From an uncultured Peptococcaceae bacterium (GTDB lineage: Bacteria > Bacillota > Desulfotomaculia > Desulfotomaculales > Desulfocucumaceae): DNA of 39,018 nucleotides. Of this stretch, positions 1 through 7,907 are shown piece after piece. The translations under genes were made by a program, and so were the position numbers. The notes under the pieces are model-generated. The model saw nothing but the letters and a program-made list of their open reading frames with translations, did no database searches and was not told where the DNA came from. The first letter of the stretch is position 1. Each line of letters opens with the position of its first letter. Where the stretch lies: contig CATZDY010000015.1 of the NCBI GenBank assembly GCA_958417755.1, positions 1 to 39,018 of the forward strand, given 5' to 3'.

Positions 1-400
1 CTTCCACATGTCTTGATCTATCATGGGGAAGTACCTCAGATTTTTGCTTACACTTATAACACAAACTTGTATAAGGAATTTCCTCCAACCGTTCCTCCTG
101 GATCTCCATCCCACAATGCAGGCATTTCCCGTATACGCCCTGTTCAAGTCTTCCCAAGGCGTCTTCCACTTCTTGCAACAATTCTGCTGCATCTTCTCGC
201 AAAGCAAAATCTTTGCCTCGTTCAAACATTTCTGAGCCCATATCGCCAGGATGATTGTCGTATAGGGATAGCTCGCCAGAACTAAATCCCATGGGTTCTC
301 TTAAACCTCCATCCTCATAACTTTCCATTCTTTCTTCTAAATTTCTTTTTTCCTGCAACAACAATTGTTGATAATGTCTTTGCTTCTCTGTTTTTTGCAT
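1..400 (-). CDS. YteA-like TraR/DksA C4 zinc-finger protein (3' end outside window)
   Basis: I read this by translating the reverse strand from the ATG at 400; it runs open through the left edge, so the C-terminus is missing. About 133 residues are visible. The first half is a charged, glutamine/glutamate-rich helical region (QKTEKQRHYQQLLLQEKRN). A DNxPxDxxSExFERxKD-like stretch follows (DNHPGDMGSEMFERGKDFA), then a C4 zinc finger with CLHC and, about 20 residues on, CYKC. That order is typical of the Gram-positive YteA branch of the TraR/DksA family. DksA relatives bind RNA polymerase through the secondary channel, but the role of the YteA branch is not well defined. The start is backed by GGGAGG 8 nt upstream. 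It is followed on the same strand by nothing visible and preceded by the DUF5665 gene 36 nt upstream, so the two are probably co-transcribed. Confidence 0.85.
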   Translation of the reverse strand, partial: MQKTEKQRHYQQLLLQEKRNLEERMESYEDGGLREPMGFSSGELSLYDNHPGDMGSEMFERGKDFALREDAAELLQEVEDALGRLEQGVYGKCLHCGMEIQEERLEEIPYTSLCYKCKQKSEVLPHDRSRHVE

Positions 401-435
401 CCTCCAATCCTCCCTTATCATCTCTTTTCAAGGGG

Positions 436-747
436 TTAATGGTTGCCACTGCTCAATTGGATTTGCACAATCTCTACAATATCCGCAATAAACCCGCCAA
501 TAATGGGCAAATTAAGGCTAACCAATTTGTTTAGTAACAAAAGCAATATAGCACCCAATATGGCAAATCCTACGGCGATTCCAAGTCCCCTGGCAACACC
601 AGAAATAAAATTAATCCAAAGTAATCTCCAAGGACGCTGTAACAATTCTACATATTCAGCCAGTTTCATCTTCTCCATATTCATGGCCAGTTCTTCTACC
701 TTATCATGCAACGCCCGCATGAAAGCATTCTCGGATTCTTTTGTCAT
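436..747 (-). CDS. DUF5665-family small membrane protein
   Basis: About 103 residues from the ATG at 747. An earlier in-frame ATG at 774 has no ribosome-binding site, whereas AAAGGGG lies about 12 nt before 747. The N-terminal half is an amphipathic, charged helix (residues about 1-40, with a KVEELAMNMEKMKLAEYVELLQRP stretch split around the conserved Tyr-Val-Glu-Leu). The rest holds two hydrophobic segments: an Ala/Gly/Leu-rich one (FAILGAILLLLLNKLV) and a shorter Ile/Val-rich one. This matches the layout of DUF5665 proteins, whose function is unknown. It lies just upstream of the YteA-like gene on the same strand and is divergent from dnaK, sharing the 748-1069 intergenic region. Family assignment is by recognition, without a search. 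Confidence 0.75.
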   Translation of the reverse strand: MTKESENAFMRALHDKVEELAMNMEKMKLAEYVELLQRPWRLLWINFISGVARGLGIAVGFAILGAILLLLLNKLVSLNLPIIGGFIADIVEIVQIQLSSGNH

Positions 748-904
748 TGTGGGTCCATACCCCTTTCCTTTCATAATCTATCCATAAAACAACTTCTATC
801 ACCTAGTATATTGTTCATTCTTTGGAGGAAGAAAACCAATTTTATTATTTTATGGTATATCTGTTCTTGCAAAACATATTTTCTACTAGAAAAAATATCC
901 CATA

Positions 905-968
905 TTGACAAAATAAATATTGACAATATGAGAAAGGTACATTATCATTAAAGTCAAAGATGGTCAAA
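905..968 (+). promoter_or_regulatory. dnaK promoter overlapped by a CtsR operator
   Basis: The best promoter is TTGACA at 920-925 and TATCAT at 943-948 with a 17-nt spacer. A second TTGACA at 905-910 could pair with TATGAG at 927-932. Directly downstream, 952-968 reads AGTCAAA-GAT-GGTCAAA, an exact match to the CtsR tandem heptamer RGTCAAA-NAN-RGTCAAA. It would cover the transcription start predicted near 955, the classic position for repression. No CIRCE inverted repeat (the HrcA site) is present before dnaK. Confidence 0.85.
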
Positions 969-1069
969 GTTTAATACAATAATCAACCCCAAAAATTTCA
1001 GGTAAACATGTATTGTAATACTTGAATTCTAGAATAATGATACTAAGGATATAAAAGGAGGGTTTTGAA

Positions 1070-2926
1070 ATGGCTAAAACTGTAGGCATCGACCTAGGCA
1101 CCACCAATTCCGTGGTTGCTGTTATGGAAGGTGGAAAACCCGCTGTTATGATAAATCATGAAGGAAATCGCACCACCCCATCAGTGGTGGCTTTCAAAGA
1201 AGATGGAGAACGTTTGGTGGGCCAAGTGGCGCGACGCCAATCTGTATTGAACCCAGAGAACACTTTATATTCCATCAAACGTTTCATAGGACGTCGATAT
1301 TCTGAAGTAACAGATGAGCTCAGTCTAACCCCGTATCAAGTGACCAAAGGCCCCAATGATGCTGTACGCTTCAATGTAAGGGGCAAGTTATATGCACCTG
1401 AGGAAATTTCAGCCATGGTATTACGCAAACTGGCAGATGATGCTTCCAATTATTTAGGTGAAAAGATAACAGATGCTGTAATTACTGTACCAGCATATTT
1501 CAATGATGCCCAGCGACAAGCCACAAAGGATGCAGGGAAAATTGCTGGTCTCAATGTATTACGCATAATCAATGAGCCCACAGCAGCAGCCTTGGCTTAT
1601 GGCTTAGACAAAAAAATCAATCAAACCATCTTGGTCTTTGACCTGGGGGGCGGCACCTTTGATGTATCCATCCTGGAAGCAGGAGACGGTGTATTCGAAG
1701 TAAAAGCCACCAATGGTGATACGCATCTTGGAGGAGATGATTTTGATAAGGCCATTGTAGATTGGCTGGCAGATAGCTTTAAGCAGGATTATGGGATTGA
1801 TTTGCGCCAGGATAAACAATCTTTGCAACGGTTAACCGAAGCAGCGGAAAAAGCCAAAGTGGAACTTTCCACCACCATGGAAACTCAAATCAGCCTGCCC
1901 TTTATCACTGCTGATGCCAATGGGCCTAAACACTTGGATGTAAAACTCAGCCGCGCTAAATTTGATGATATTACCAGCCATTTGGTGAAACGGTGTAAAG
2001 AACCGGTCATGGCAGCCTTGGCAGATGCCAAATTAACGGCCAAGGATATTGATGAAATCATTTTGGTAGGAGGCTCTATCCGGATTCCGGCAGTGCAAAA
2101 ATTGGTGCGCGAACTGATGGGAGGAAAAGACCCGCATCAAGGAGTAAACCCCGATGAAGTAGTGGCCATCGGAGCAGCCATTCAAGGTGGCGTCTTATCC
2201 GGGGAAGTAAAAGATGTGTTATTATTGGATGTTACGCCCCTATCCCTGGGCGTAGAAACCCTAGGTGGCATTATGTCCAAGGTCATTGACCGCAACACCA
2301 CCATTCCGGTTAGACGCAGCCAGGTATTTTCCACTGCACAGGACAATCAACCAGAAGTGGATATACATGTGTTACAAGGAGAAAGGGAAATGGCAAAGGA
2401 CAACCGCTCCTTAGGTCAATTTAAATTGGACGGCATTCCACCTGCTCCCCGGGGTATACCGGAAATAGAAGTCACCTTTGATATTGACACCAACGGAATT
2501 TTAAAAGTCAGTGCCAAGGATAAAACATCTGGCAAGGAACAAACCATAACCATTAGTGGTTCCACCAGTTTAGACCAAAATGAAATTCAGCGCATGATCC
2601 AGGAAGCAGAATCCAATGCAGCGGAAGACAAAAAACGGAAACATGTAGCTGAAGTCCGCAATGAAGCGGATACCCTCATCTATCAAGTGGAGCGACAATT
2701 AAAGGATCAGGGACAGCATTTGCAAAACCAAGAAAAAGAACGGATTGAACAATTGGTAACAGATTTAAAAAACAGCTTGCAAAACAACGCTGAAGCAGAA
2801 CAGATTCAAAGCCTATGCAGTGATTTACAACAAGCGGTTGTTGCCCTTTCCCAAGCAAAGCAGCATCAGGCTAACCCAAACAATGCCAATGATGATGTCA
2901 TTGATGCAGATTTTGAAGAAAAATAA
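1070..2926 (+). CDS. dnaK: Molecular chaperone DnaK (Hsp70)
   Basis: 618 residues, full length for DnaK. Visible Hsp70 signatures in order are the N-terminal phosphate loop IDLGTTNSVV, the connect region ending INEPTAAALAYGL, the second phosphate loop LVFDLGGGTFDVSIL, the adenosine motif VGGSIRIPAV, the interdomain linker VLLLDVTPLSLG, the substrate-binding beta domain, a helical lid and the conserved tail DVIDADFEE. The adenosine motif has Ile where most DnaKs carry Thr (VGGSTRIP). AAAAGGAGGG lies 8 nt before the ATG. It is the first gene of a dnaK - dnaJ-like - clpB unit, without the usual hrcA and grpE neighbours, and is under a CtsR box rather than CIRCE. It may therefore be a second, stress-dedicated DnaK, or the only one placed in an unusual operon. 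The window cannot decide. Confidence 0.98.
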   Translation: MAKTVGIDLGTTNSVVAVMEGGKPAVMINHEGNRTTPSVVAFKEDGERLVGQVARRQSVLNPENTLYSIKRFIGRRYSEVTDELSLTPYQVTKGPNDAVRFNVRGKLYAPEEISAMVLRKLADDASNYLGEKITDAVITVPAYFNDAQRQATKDAGKIAGLNVLRIINEPTAAALAYGLDKKINQTILVFDLGGGTFDVSILEAGDGVFEVKATNGDTHLGGDDFDKAIVDWLADSFKQDYGIDLRQDKQSLQRLTEAAEKAKVELSTTMETQISLPFITADANGPKHLDVKLSRAKFDDITSHLVKRCKEPVMAALADAKLTAKDIDEIILVGGSIRIPAVQKLVRELMGGKDPHQGVNPDEVVAIGAAIQGGVLSGEVKDVLLLDVTPLSLGVETLGGIMSKVIDRNTTIPVRRSQVFSTAQDNQPEVDIHVLQGEREMAKDNRSLGQFKLDGIPPAPRGIPEIEVTFDIDTNGILKVSAKDKTSGKEQTITISGSTSLDQNEIQRMIQEAESNAAEDKKRKHVAEVRNEADTLIYQVERQLKDQGQHLQNQEKERIEQLVTDLKNSLQNNAEAEQIQSLCSDLQQAVVALSQAKQHQANPNNANDDVIDADFEEK

Positions 2927-2965
2927 ATGTTTGACTTCTTTTAAAAAATGATGCTTATATCCTTA

Positions 2966-3043
2966 GACCTGGGTGTACCCAAGCAATTGTTTGCCAACAC
3001 CCAGGTCCCATGTACGAAAAAAGCACCGAAAAAGAATTTCGGT
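2966..3043 (+). promoter_or_regulatory. Two tandem hairpins between dnaK and dnaJ-like gene
   Basis: A perfect 11-bp stem pairs 2966-2976 (GACCTGGGTGT) with 2997-3007, around a 20-nt loop that itself contains a GCAA/TTGC mini-stem. A second 7-bp stem, ACCGAAA (3025-3031) with TTTCGGT (3037-3043), ends 11 nt before the AGGTGA ribosome-binding site of the next gene. Neither stem is followed by a T-run, so they look like mRNA processing or stability structures rather than terminators. Confidence 0.6.
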
Positions 3044-3068
3044 CTGTAAATGGCAGGTGAAGAAACAT

Positions 3069-4070
3069 ATGGCAGTTACATTTCAAGATTATTATGAAAC
3101 CTTAGGCGTCAACCGCAGTGCCACAGAAAAAGAAATCAAATCCGCTTATCGTAAATTAGCTAGGCAGTGGCACCCTGACACCCACAGTGGTAGTGAAAAA
3201 GAACAAGCGGAAGAAAAATTTAAACAAATTAATGAAGCCTATGAAGTGTTGAGTGATCCGGAAAAAAGGAAAAAATACGATCAGTTGGGCGCCAACTGGC
3301 AAGCAGGCCAAGATTTTACCCCACCCCCGGATATGGATGGTTTTCATTTTTATACTTCCACAGGCTCCAGTGATTTTAGCGATTTTTTTGAAATATTATT
3401 CGGTGGCAATTCCCCATTTGGAGGTAGCGGTTCACCCTTCAGAAGAAAAGGAGGCCCTACGCGGCAAAGAAAAGCAAGCAAAGGTCGAGATGTGGAAAGC
3501 GATTTACATTTGACCTTAGAGGAAGCGTATCATGGTGGCAATAAAACCCTGCGCCTCTCTACCCAAGAAGCCTGTCCCTCTTGTGAAGGCCAAGGAACCA
3601 TTGATATGCATTTCTGCCCACAATGCAATGGCGCGGGAACCATTGCTAAGACCAAAACCATTGATGTCAAAATTCCCCCAGGGATACAAGAAGGCAGCCG
3701 CATCCGGCTGAAAGGACAAGGGGCGGCAGGGCTTGCCGGAGGGCAACAAGGAGATTTATTCATCAAAATACATCTCTTACCCCATTCCCAATATACTGTC
3801 AAGGGACATGATGTAGAAACCACCATTCCATTGCGTCCCGAGCAAGCTGTCTTGGGAACCCAAGTAACCGTGCCAACCTTGGACGGCCCAGTGAATATGA
3901 AAGTCCCTCCGGAAACCGGATCCGGTAAAAAGCTCCGATTAAGGGGCAAAGGGCTTCCTTCAAAAACAGGCCGCGGGGATCAATATGTGTTGATTCAAAT
4001 TGATATACCACAAAATATCTCTGAAGAAGAACGAAATCTATATCGCCAATTGGCTGAGCTTCATGCATAA
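3069..4070 (+). CDS. DnaJ/CbpA-like Hsp40 with a half-size zinc finger
   Basis: 333 residues from the ATG at 3069, which has AGGTGA 8 nt upstream; an in-frame GTG/ATG extension further upstream would cross the intercistronic hairpins and is unlikely. The J domain is residues 4-72 with HPD at 35-37. A Gly/Phe-rich linker (about 80-135) follows, then the C-terminal substrate-binding domains. Only two CxxCxGxG modules are present, at 169-176 and 183-190. Canonical DnaJ has four, so at most one zinc site can form. The C-terminal half is close to CbpA/DnaJ (PPGIQEGSRIRLKGQG, VPPETGSGKKLRLRGKG). It is likely the DnaK co-chaperone of this operon, delivering clients for DnaK-ClpB disaggregation. Because of the reduced zinc region I would not call it plain dnaJ. 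Confidence 0.92.
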   Translation: MAVTFQDYYETLGVNRSATEKEIKSAYRKLARQWHPDTHSGSEKEQAEEKFKQINEAYEVLSDPEKRKKYDQLGANWQAGQDFTPPPDMDGFHFYTSTGSSDFSDFFEILFGGNSPFGGSGSPFRRKGGPTRQRKASKGRDVESDLHLTLEEAYHGGNKTLRLSTQEACPSCEGQGTIDMHFCPQCNGAGTIAKTKTIDVKIPPGIQEGSRIRLKGQGAAGLAGGQQGDLFIKIHLLPHSQYTVKGHDVETTIPLRPEQAVLGTQVTVPTLDGPVNMKVPPETGSGKKLRLRGKGLPSKTGRGDQYVLIQIDIPQNISEEERNLYRQLAELHA

Positions 4071-4159
4071 TAAGGCCCCGGTGAAACCACTGCCAACCTG
4101 CCATAAAGAACAGGGCAAAATGATGAAGCCCTTATGCCTGATTTATCAATAAGCATTAG

Positions 4160-4198
4160 AGGAGGTGAATCCCCGGTCAATTTACCGGGGTTTATATG
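4160..4198 (+). promoter_or_regulatory. clpB Shine-Dalgarno separated from its start codon by a hairpin
   Basis: A very strong AGGAGGTG sits at 4160-4167, yet the first usable start is the ATG at 4196, 30 nt after GGAGG. Between them, CCCCGGT (4171-4177) pairs perfectly with ACCGGGG (4184-4190) across a 6-nt loop. Folding the hairpin away leaves about 10 nt between GGAGG and ATG. In-frame upstream sequence meets a TGA at 4166-4168 and offers no ATG, GTG or TTG, so no alternative start explains the distance. A second copy of CCCCGGT at 4076-4082 could compete for ACCGGGG. Confidence 0.65.
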
Positions 4199-6802
4199 GA
4201 TATGAATCAATTCACCCAAAAATCTAGAGAAGCATTGGCTGCAGCCCAACAACTGGCTGCCTCTAAACATCACCAAGAAGTAAGCGGAAAGCACCTTTTA
4301 TCTGCCTTATTGAACCAAGAAAAAGGTTTGACACCACGTTTTTTAGAACATGCGGGCATTCATATCGGCCTATTAACCAGTAAAGTGGAAGAATTATTAC
4401 AAAAGATACCCAAAGTCACAGGCTATGAACATTTGCATATGGGAGTGGCCCTATCCCGGGTAATTTCCAGGGCAGAAAAAGAAGCCAAGGAAATGAAAGA
4501 TGAATACATCAGTGTAGAACATCTGTTGTTAGGGCTCTTGGAAGAAGGCGAGCCAGAATTAAAAGAAGCGTTAAGCCAAGCAGGCCTTACCAGAAAAGCG
4601 CTGTTGGATTCCTTAAAAGCCATAAGGGGCAACCAAAGAGTAACAGGGGAAAATCCTGAAGAAACTTACGAGGCCTTGGAAAAGTATGGACGAGACTTAA
4701 CCAAATTGGCTGCAGAAGGAAAATTAGACCCTGTAATTGGCAGGGATAATGAAATTCGCCGGGTGATGGAAATCCTCTCCCGACGTACAAAGAACAATCC
4801 TGTGCTCATTGGAGAACCAGGCGTTGGAAAAACAGCCATTGTAGAAGGCCTAGCCCGACGGATTGTGGCCAAGGATGTACCAGAAGGCTTAAAAGGAAAA
4901 AGCCTAATTGCCTTGGATATGGGCAGCTTAGTAGCTGGCGCTAAATACCGGGGGGAATTCGAAGAACGACTAAAAGCGGTATTAAAAGAGGTGCAAGAAT
5001 CTGAAGGGAAAATTATTCTTTTTATTGATGAATTACACACTGTGGTGGGCGCCGGAGCAGCAGAAGGGGCTATGGATGCAGGAAATCTGTTAAAACCCAT
5101 GTTGGCCAGGGGTGAATTGCACACCATTGGCGCTACTACCCTGGACGAATATCGTAAACATGTGGAAAAAGATGCAGCTTTAGAAAGACGTTTCCAACCA
5201 GTCATTGTGAATCCTCCTTCTTTGGAAGATACTATCTCTATCCTACGGGGCTTGAAGGAACGTTATGAAGTGCACCATGGGGTTCGCATTCAAGACAGCG
5301 CCTTAGTGGCTGCGGCCACTTTATCCGACCGCTATATTTCAGACCGCTTTTTGCCTGATAAAGCCATTGACCTTATGGATGAAGCTGCGGCCAGGTTGCG
5401 CACAGAAATTGATAGCATGCCCACTGAACTGGATGAAATTACCCGCCGGATTATGCAGCTGGAAATCGAAGAAGCAGCTTTGCGCAAAGAATCGGACCGT
5501 TCCTCCCAAGAACGCTTAGAAAAAATCAAACAACAATTGGCAGAACTTCGGGGAGAAGGAGATGCCATGAAAGCCCAATGGCAGGTGGAAAAACAAGCCA
5601 TTCATAGAGTACGGGCTTTGAAAAAGGAAATTGAAGAAACCCGCCAGGAAATTGAACGGGCAGAACGGGAATATGACCTCAACCGCTTGGCAGAATTAAA
5701 ATACGGCAAACTCAATGATTTGGAACGTCGCTTAAAAGCAGAGGAAGAAACCCTGGCTGGCAAGCAAAAACACAGTATGCTTTTGAAAGAAGAAGTGGAT
5801 GAAGAAGATATCGCCCGGGTGGTTAGCCGCTGGACAGGAATTCCGGTCAGCAAATTGATGGAAGGAGAGCGAGAAAAACTGATTCACTTGGATCAGGAAT
5901 TGCATAAAAAAGTCATTGGCCAGGATGAAGCGGTGCAAGCTGTAGCGGATGCAGTCTTGCGAGCCAGGGCTGGTATCAAAGACCCCAATCGTCCCATTGG
6001 CAGTTTTATTTTCTTAGGTCCCACTGGGGTAGGAAAAACTGAATTGGCCAAGGCTTTGGCTAAGGCTCTCTTTGATGATGAAAAAAACATCACCCGTTTG
6101 GATATGTCTGAATACATGGAGAAACATACTGTGGCTCGGCTCATCGGAGCCCCCCCAGGCTATGTAGGGTATGAAGAAGGAGGCCAGCTCACAGAAGCCG
6201 TTCGGCGTAAGCCCTATTCAGTGGTTTTATTGGATGAAATTGAAAAAGCACACCATGATGTCTTCAATGTTTTGTTACAATTATTGGATGATGGGCGACT
6301 TACTGACGGCCAAGGTCGTACTGTTAATTTCCAAAATACTGTAGTCATTATGACTTCCAATTTAGGTAGTCATGAGATATTAAATCAGCAGGAACAAGGC
6401 AGTGACTTCCAGCAAATTAAAACCAGCGTATTGGACATTCTGCGCAACCACTTCCGTCCGGAATTCCTCAACCGGGTGGATGAAATCGTAGTTTTCCATG
6501 CATTAAACCAATCCCAAGTCAGAGAAATCGCCAGCTTGCTTTTAGAAAAATTATCCACAAGGGTCTATGAAGGAGTGGGTATTCTCCTGAAATGGGATGA
6601 TAATGTCCTAAATTACTTGGCCAATAAGGGATACGAACCCGCATACGGTGCCAGACCCTTGAAACGACTGATTCAACAAGAAGTGGAAACCCCCTTAAGT
6701 CGGTTGCTCATCAAAGGCGAAATGGGAGGCGGAGATACCATACATCTTTCCACAACGGATGGACAGATAACCTTTACCCCTGAACAAAAAGAAAATATGT
6801 AA
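4196..6802 (+). CDS. clpB: ATP-dependent disaggregase ClpB (Hsp100)
   Basis: 868 residues, the normal ClpB length. Order: ClpN double repeat (about 1-150), first AAA+ domain with Walker A GEPGVGKT at 206-213 and Walker B LFIDELH, a long coiled-coil middle domain (about 410-530, rich in Glu/Arg/Leu) that separates ClpB from ClpA/ClpC-type shorter proteins, second AAA+ domain with Walker A GPTGVGKT at 608-615, pore loop GYVGYEEGG and Walker B VVLLDEIEKAH, and the ClpB C-terminal domain ending after the RPLKRLIQ sensor-2 region. It extracts polypeptides from aggregates together with DnaK and its J-protein, which are the two genes upstream. There is no promoter or terminator between the three genes, so expression is expected from the CtsR-controlled promoter. 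Confidence 0.98.
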   Translation: MDMNQFTQKSREALAAAQQLAASKHHQEVSGKHLLSALLNQEKGLTPRFLEHAGIHIGLLTSKVEELLQKIPKVTGYEHLHMGVALSRVISRAEKEAKEMKDEYISVEHLLLGLLEEGEPELKEALSQAGLTRKALLDSLKAIRGNQRVTGENPEETYEALEKYGRDLTKLAAEGKLDPVIGRDNEIRRVMEILSRRTKNNPVLIGEPGVGKTAIVEGLARRIVAKDVPEGLKGKSLIALDMGSLVAGAKYRGEFEERLKAVLKEVQESEGKIILFIDELHTVVGAGAAEGAMDAGNLLKPMLARGELHTIGATTLDEYRKHVEKDAALERRFQPVIVNPPSLEDTISILRGLKERYEVHHGVRIQDSALVAAATLSDRYISDRFLPDKAIDLMDEAAARLRTEIDSMPTELDEITRRIMQLEIEEAALRKESDRSSQERLEKIKQQLAELRGEGDAMKAQWQVEKQAIHRVRALKKEIEETRQEIERAEREYDLNRLAELKYGKLNDLERRLKAEEETLAGKQKHSMLLKEEVDEEDIARVVSRWTGIPVSKLMEGEREKLIHLDQELHKKVIGQDEAVQAVADAVLRARAGIKDPNRPIGSFIFLGPTGVGKTELAKALAKALFDDEKNITRLDMSEYMEKHTVARLIGAPPGYVGYEEGGQLTEAVRRKPYSVVLLDEIEKAHHDVFNVLLQLLDDGRLTDGQGRTVNFQNTVVIMTSNLGSHEILNQQEQGSDFQQIKTSVLDILRNHFRPEFLNRVDEIVVFHALNQSQVREIASLLLEKLSTRVYEGVGILLKWDDNVLNYLANKGYEPAYGARPLKRLIQQEVETPLSRLLIKGEMGGGDTIHLSTTDGQITFTPEQKENM

Positions 6803-6810
6803 TTCCAATC

Positions 6811-6858
6811 AAAACGCTGTGGTCAAAAATTCTAAATTCTTTTTGGCCACAGCGTTTT
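6811..6858 (+). terminator. Bidirectional terminator after clpB
   Basis: A stem of about 19 bp pairs 6811-6829 (starting AAAACGCTGTGG) with 6840-6858, with one G-T wobble and a 10-nt loop. A-runs and T-runs flank the GC core on both sides. It can therefore end clpB transcripts on the plus strand and the convergent LytTR-gene transcripts on the minus strand. Confidence 0.9.
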
Positions 6859-6946
6859 ACTCAATCTTCGTAAGCACGCTCGTGATAAAATTCCTTGGCC
6901 AATCATAAACGAGATAATCCAGCACCCCTGTCCCAAAAGCGCCAAA

Positions 6947-7678
6947 CTAAATGTCAGATTTTTTTTGTACATAATTGATAAATACTTCTTGCACCCGATT
7001 GTAGCTGCTTTTTCCAATGGGAACCTGGATACCATTTTGCAATGTAAAGGTATACCGCTTGATATTCTGAATATAGGCAGCATTCACCAAAAAACTTTTA
7101 TGGCAACGGATAAAACCTTTGGTAGACAATTGTTCTTCTAATTTGACCAAAGTTCCTGTGCATTGAACGTCTTGATTCTTCATATGAATGGTAATATTTT
7201 TATTCAAAATTTCAATCCAATAAATGCGATTGCTTGGTATAACAATCCCTGTGCTTGTTTTTAATAAAACCAAATTCCTTTCCCTGTATCCCCTTTGATA
7301 TGTCCAGGCCCTATATAAAGCTTCTATCAACTTTTCTTTTTGTACTGGCTTAAGCAAATAGTGCACAGCATGGACATCATATCCTTCTAAGGCATAGGCT
7401 TTGCTTGCGGCAATGAATATAATTTCTATTTCCAGCCCTTGCCTGCGCAACCACTTTGCCAGTTCAACTCCATTCCCTGGCTTTAAAAAAACATCCACTA
7501 GAACGACGTCAAGAGAGTTATCATGTTTATGCAAATGATGCACTAGCTCTTCTGCCTTTGTAAAAGTATAAATTTGATAGGCAATCCTCAATTCATTCAA
7601 TATCTCTCCCACTAGTTTTTTTAGTTGATGCACAAAATGAACTTCCCCACCACAAATTCCTACCCGGTACAATCCCAT
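6947..7678 (-). CDS. LytTR-family response regulator with altered acidic pocket
   Basis: 243 residues: an N-terminal receiver (about 1-120) and a C-terminal LytTR DNA-binding domain (about 140-240, with FIRCHKSFLVN and IQNIKRYTFTLQNG, both typical). The phosphoacceptor Asp62 (LVDVFLKPGNG) and the conserved Lys110 (LLKPV) are present. The first strand reads ICGGE where active receivers have an acidic pair (ICDDE), so the metal-binding pocket is changed at residues 10-11. Start: GGGAGGG abuts the ATG at 7678, while a TTG at 7672 has a normal 7-nt spacing from GGAGG and may be the true start. No histidine kinase gene is adjacent. The recombinase upstream is on the same strand, and I see no terminator between them, so read-through is possible. 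Confidence 0.88.
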   Translation of the reverse strand: MGLYRVGICGGEVHFVHQLKKLVGEILNELRIAYQIYTFTKAEELVHHLHKHDNSLDVVLVDVFLKPGNGVELAKWLRRQGLEIEIIFIAASKAYALEGYDVHAVHYLLKPVQKEKLIEALYRAWTYQRGYRERNLVLLKTSTGIVIPSNRIYWIEILNKNITIHMKNQDVQCTGTLVKLEEQLSTKGFIRCHKSFLVNAAYIQNIKRYTFTLQNGIQVPIGKSSYNRVQEVFINYVQKKSDI

Positions 7679-7852
7679 CCCTCCCGGTGACCTAGGTACC
7701 CTCTATCATTCATTGCAACTTTCTCCCTATTTCCAGCAAACAATGAATATACCCCTTATGCTTTGCCCCAATAGGGATGTCAGAAACATATTTTCTTGTC
7801 AATATGAGAATGCTAAAGGTAGAAATAAAAAATGAAAAATCCTCTTGATCCA

Positions 7853-7877
7853 TCGTAAAGTTTATGCCTTTACGAAA
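7853..7877. repeat. Core-type recombination site 1 (left of integrase)
   Basis: 8-bp inverted arms TCGTAAAG (7853-7860) and CTTTACGA (7868-7875) flank a 7-bp spacer TTTATGC. Positions 7857-7877 reappear as an exact 21-nt inverted copy at 9386-9406. Paired binding arms around a 7-bp overlap is the standard layout of a tyrosine-recombinase core site. Confidence 0.7.
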
Positions 7878-7907
7878 AAACCGCTCTATATGACTACTAT
7901 ACCTGCA

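Noticed and set aside
13..285. Forward ORFs at the left edge (90 and 70 codons)
   Set aside because: They are antisense to the YteA-like gene, whose zinc-finger motif and ribosome-binding site are clear on the minus strand.
3530..3949. 139-codon reverse ORF inside the dnaJ-like gene, and similar long reverse frames in clpB (4666-5205)
   Set aside because: Shadow frames of strongly coding genes; no independent start signals or motifs.
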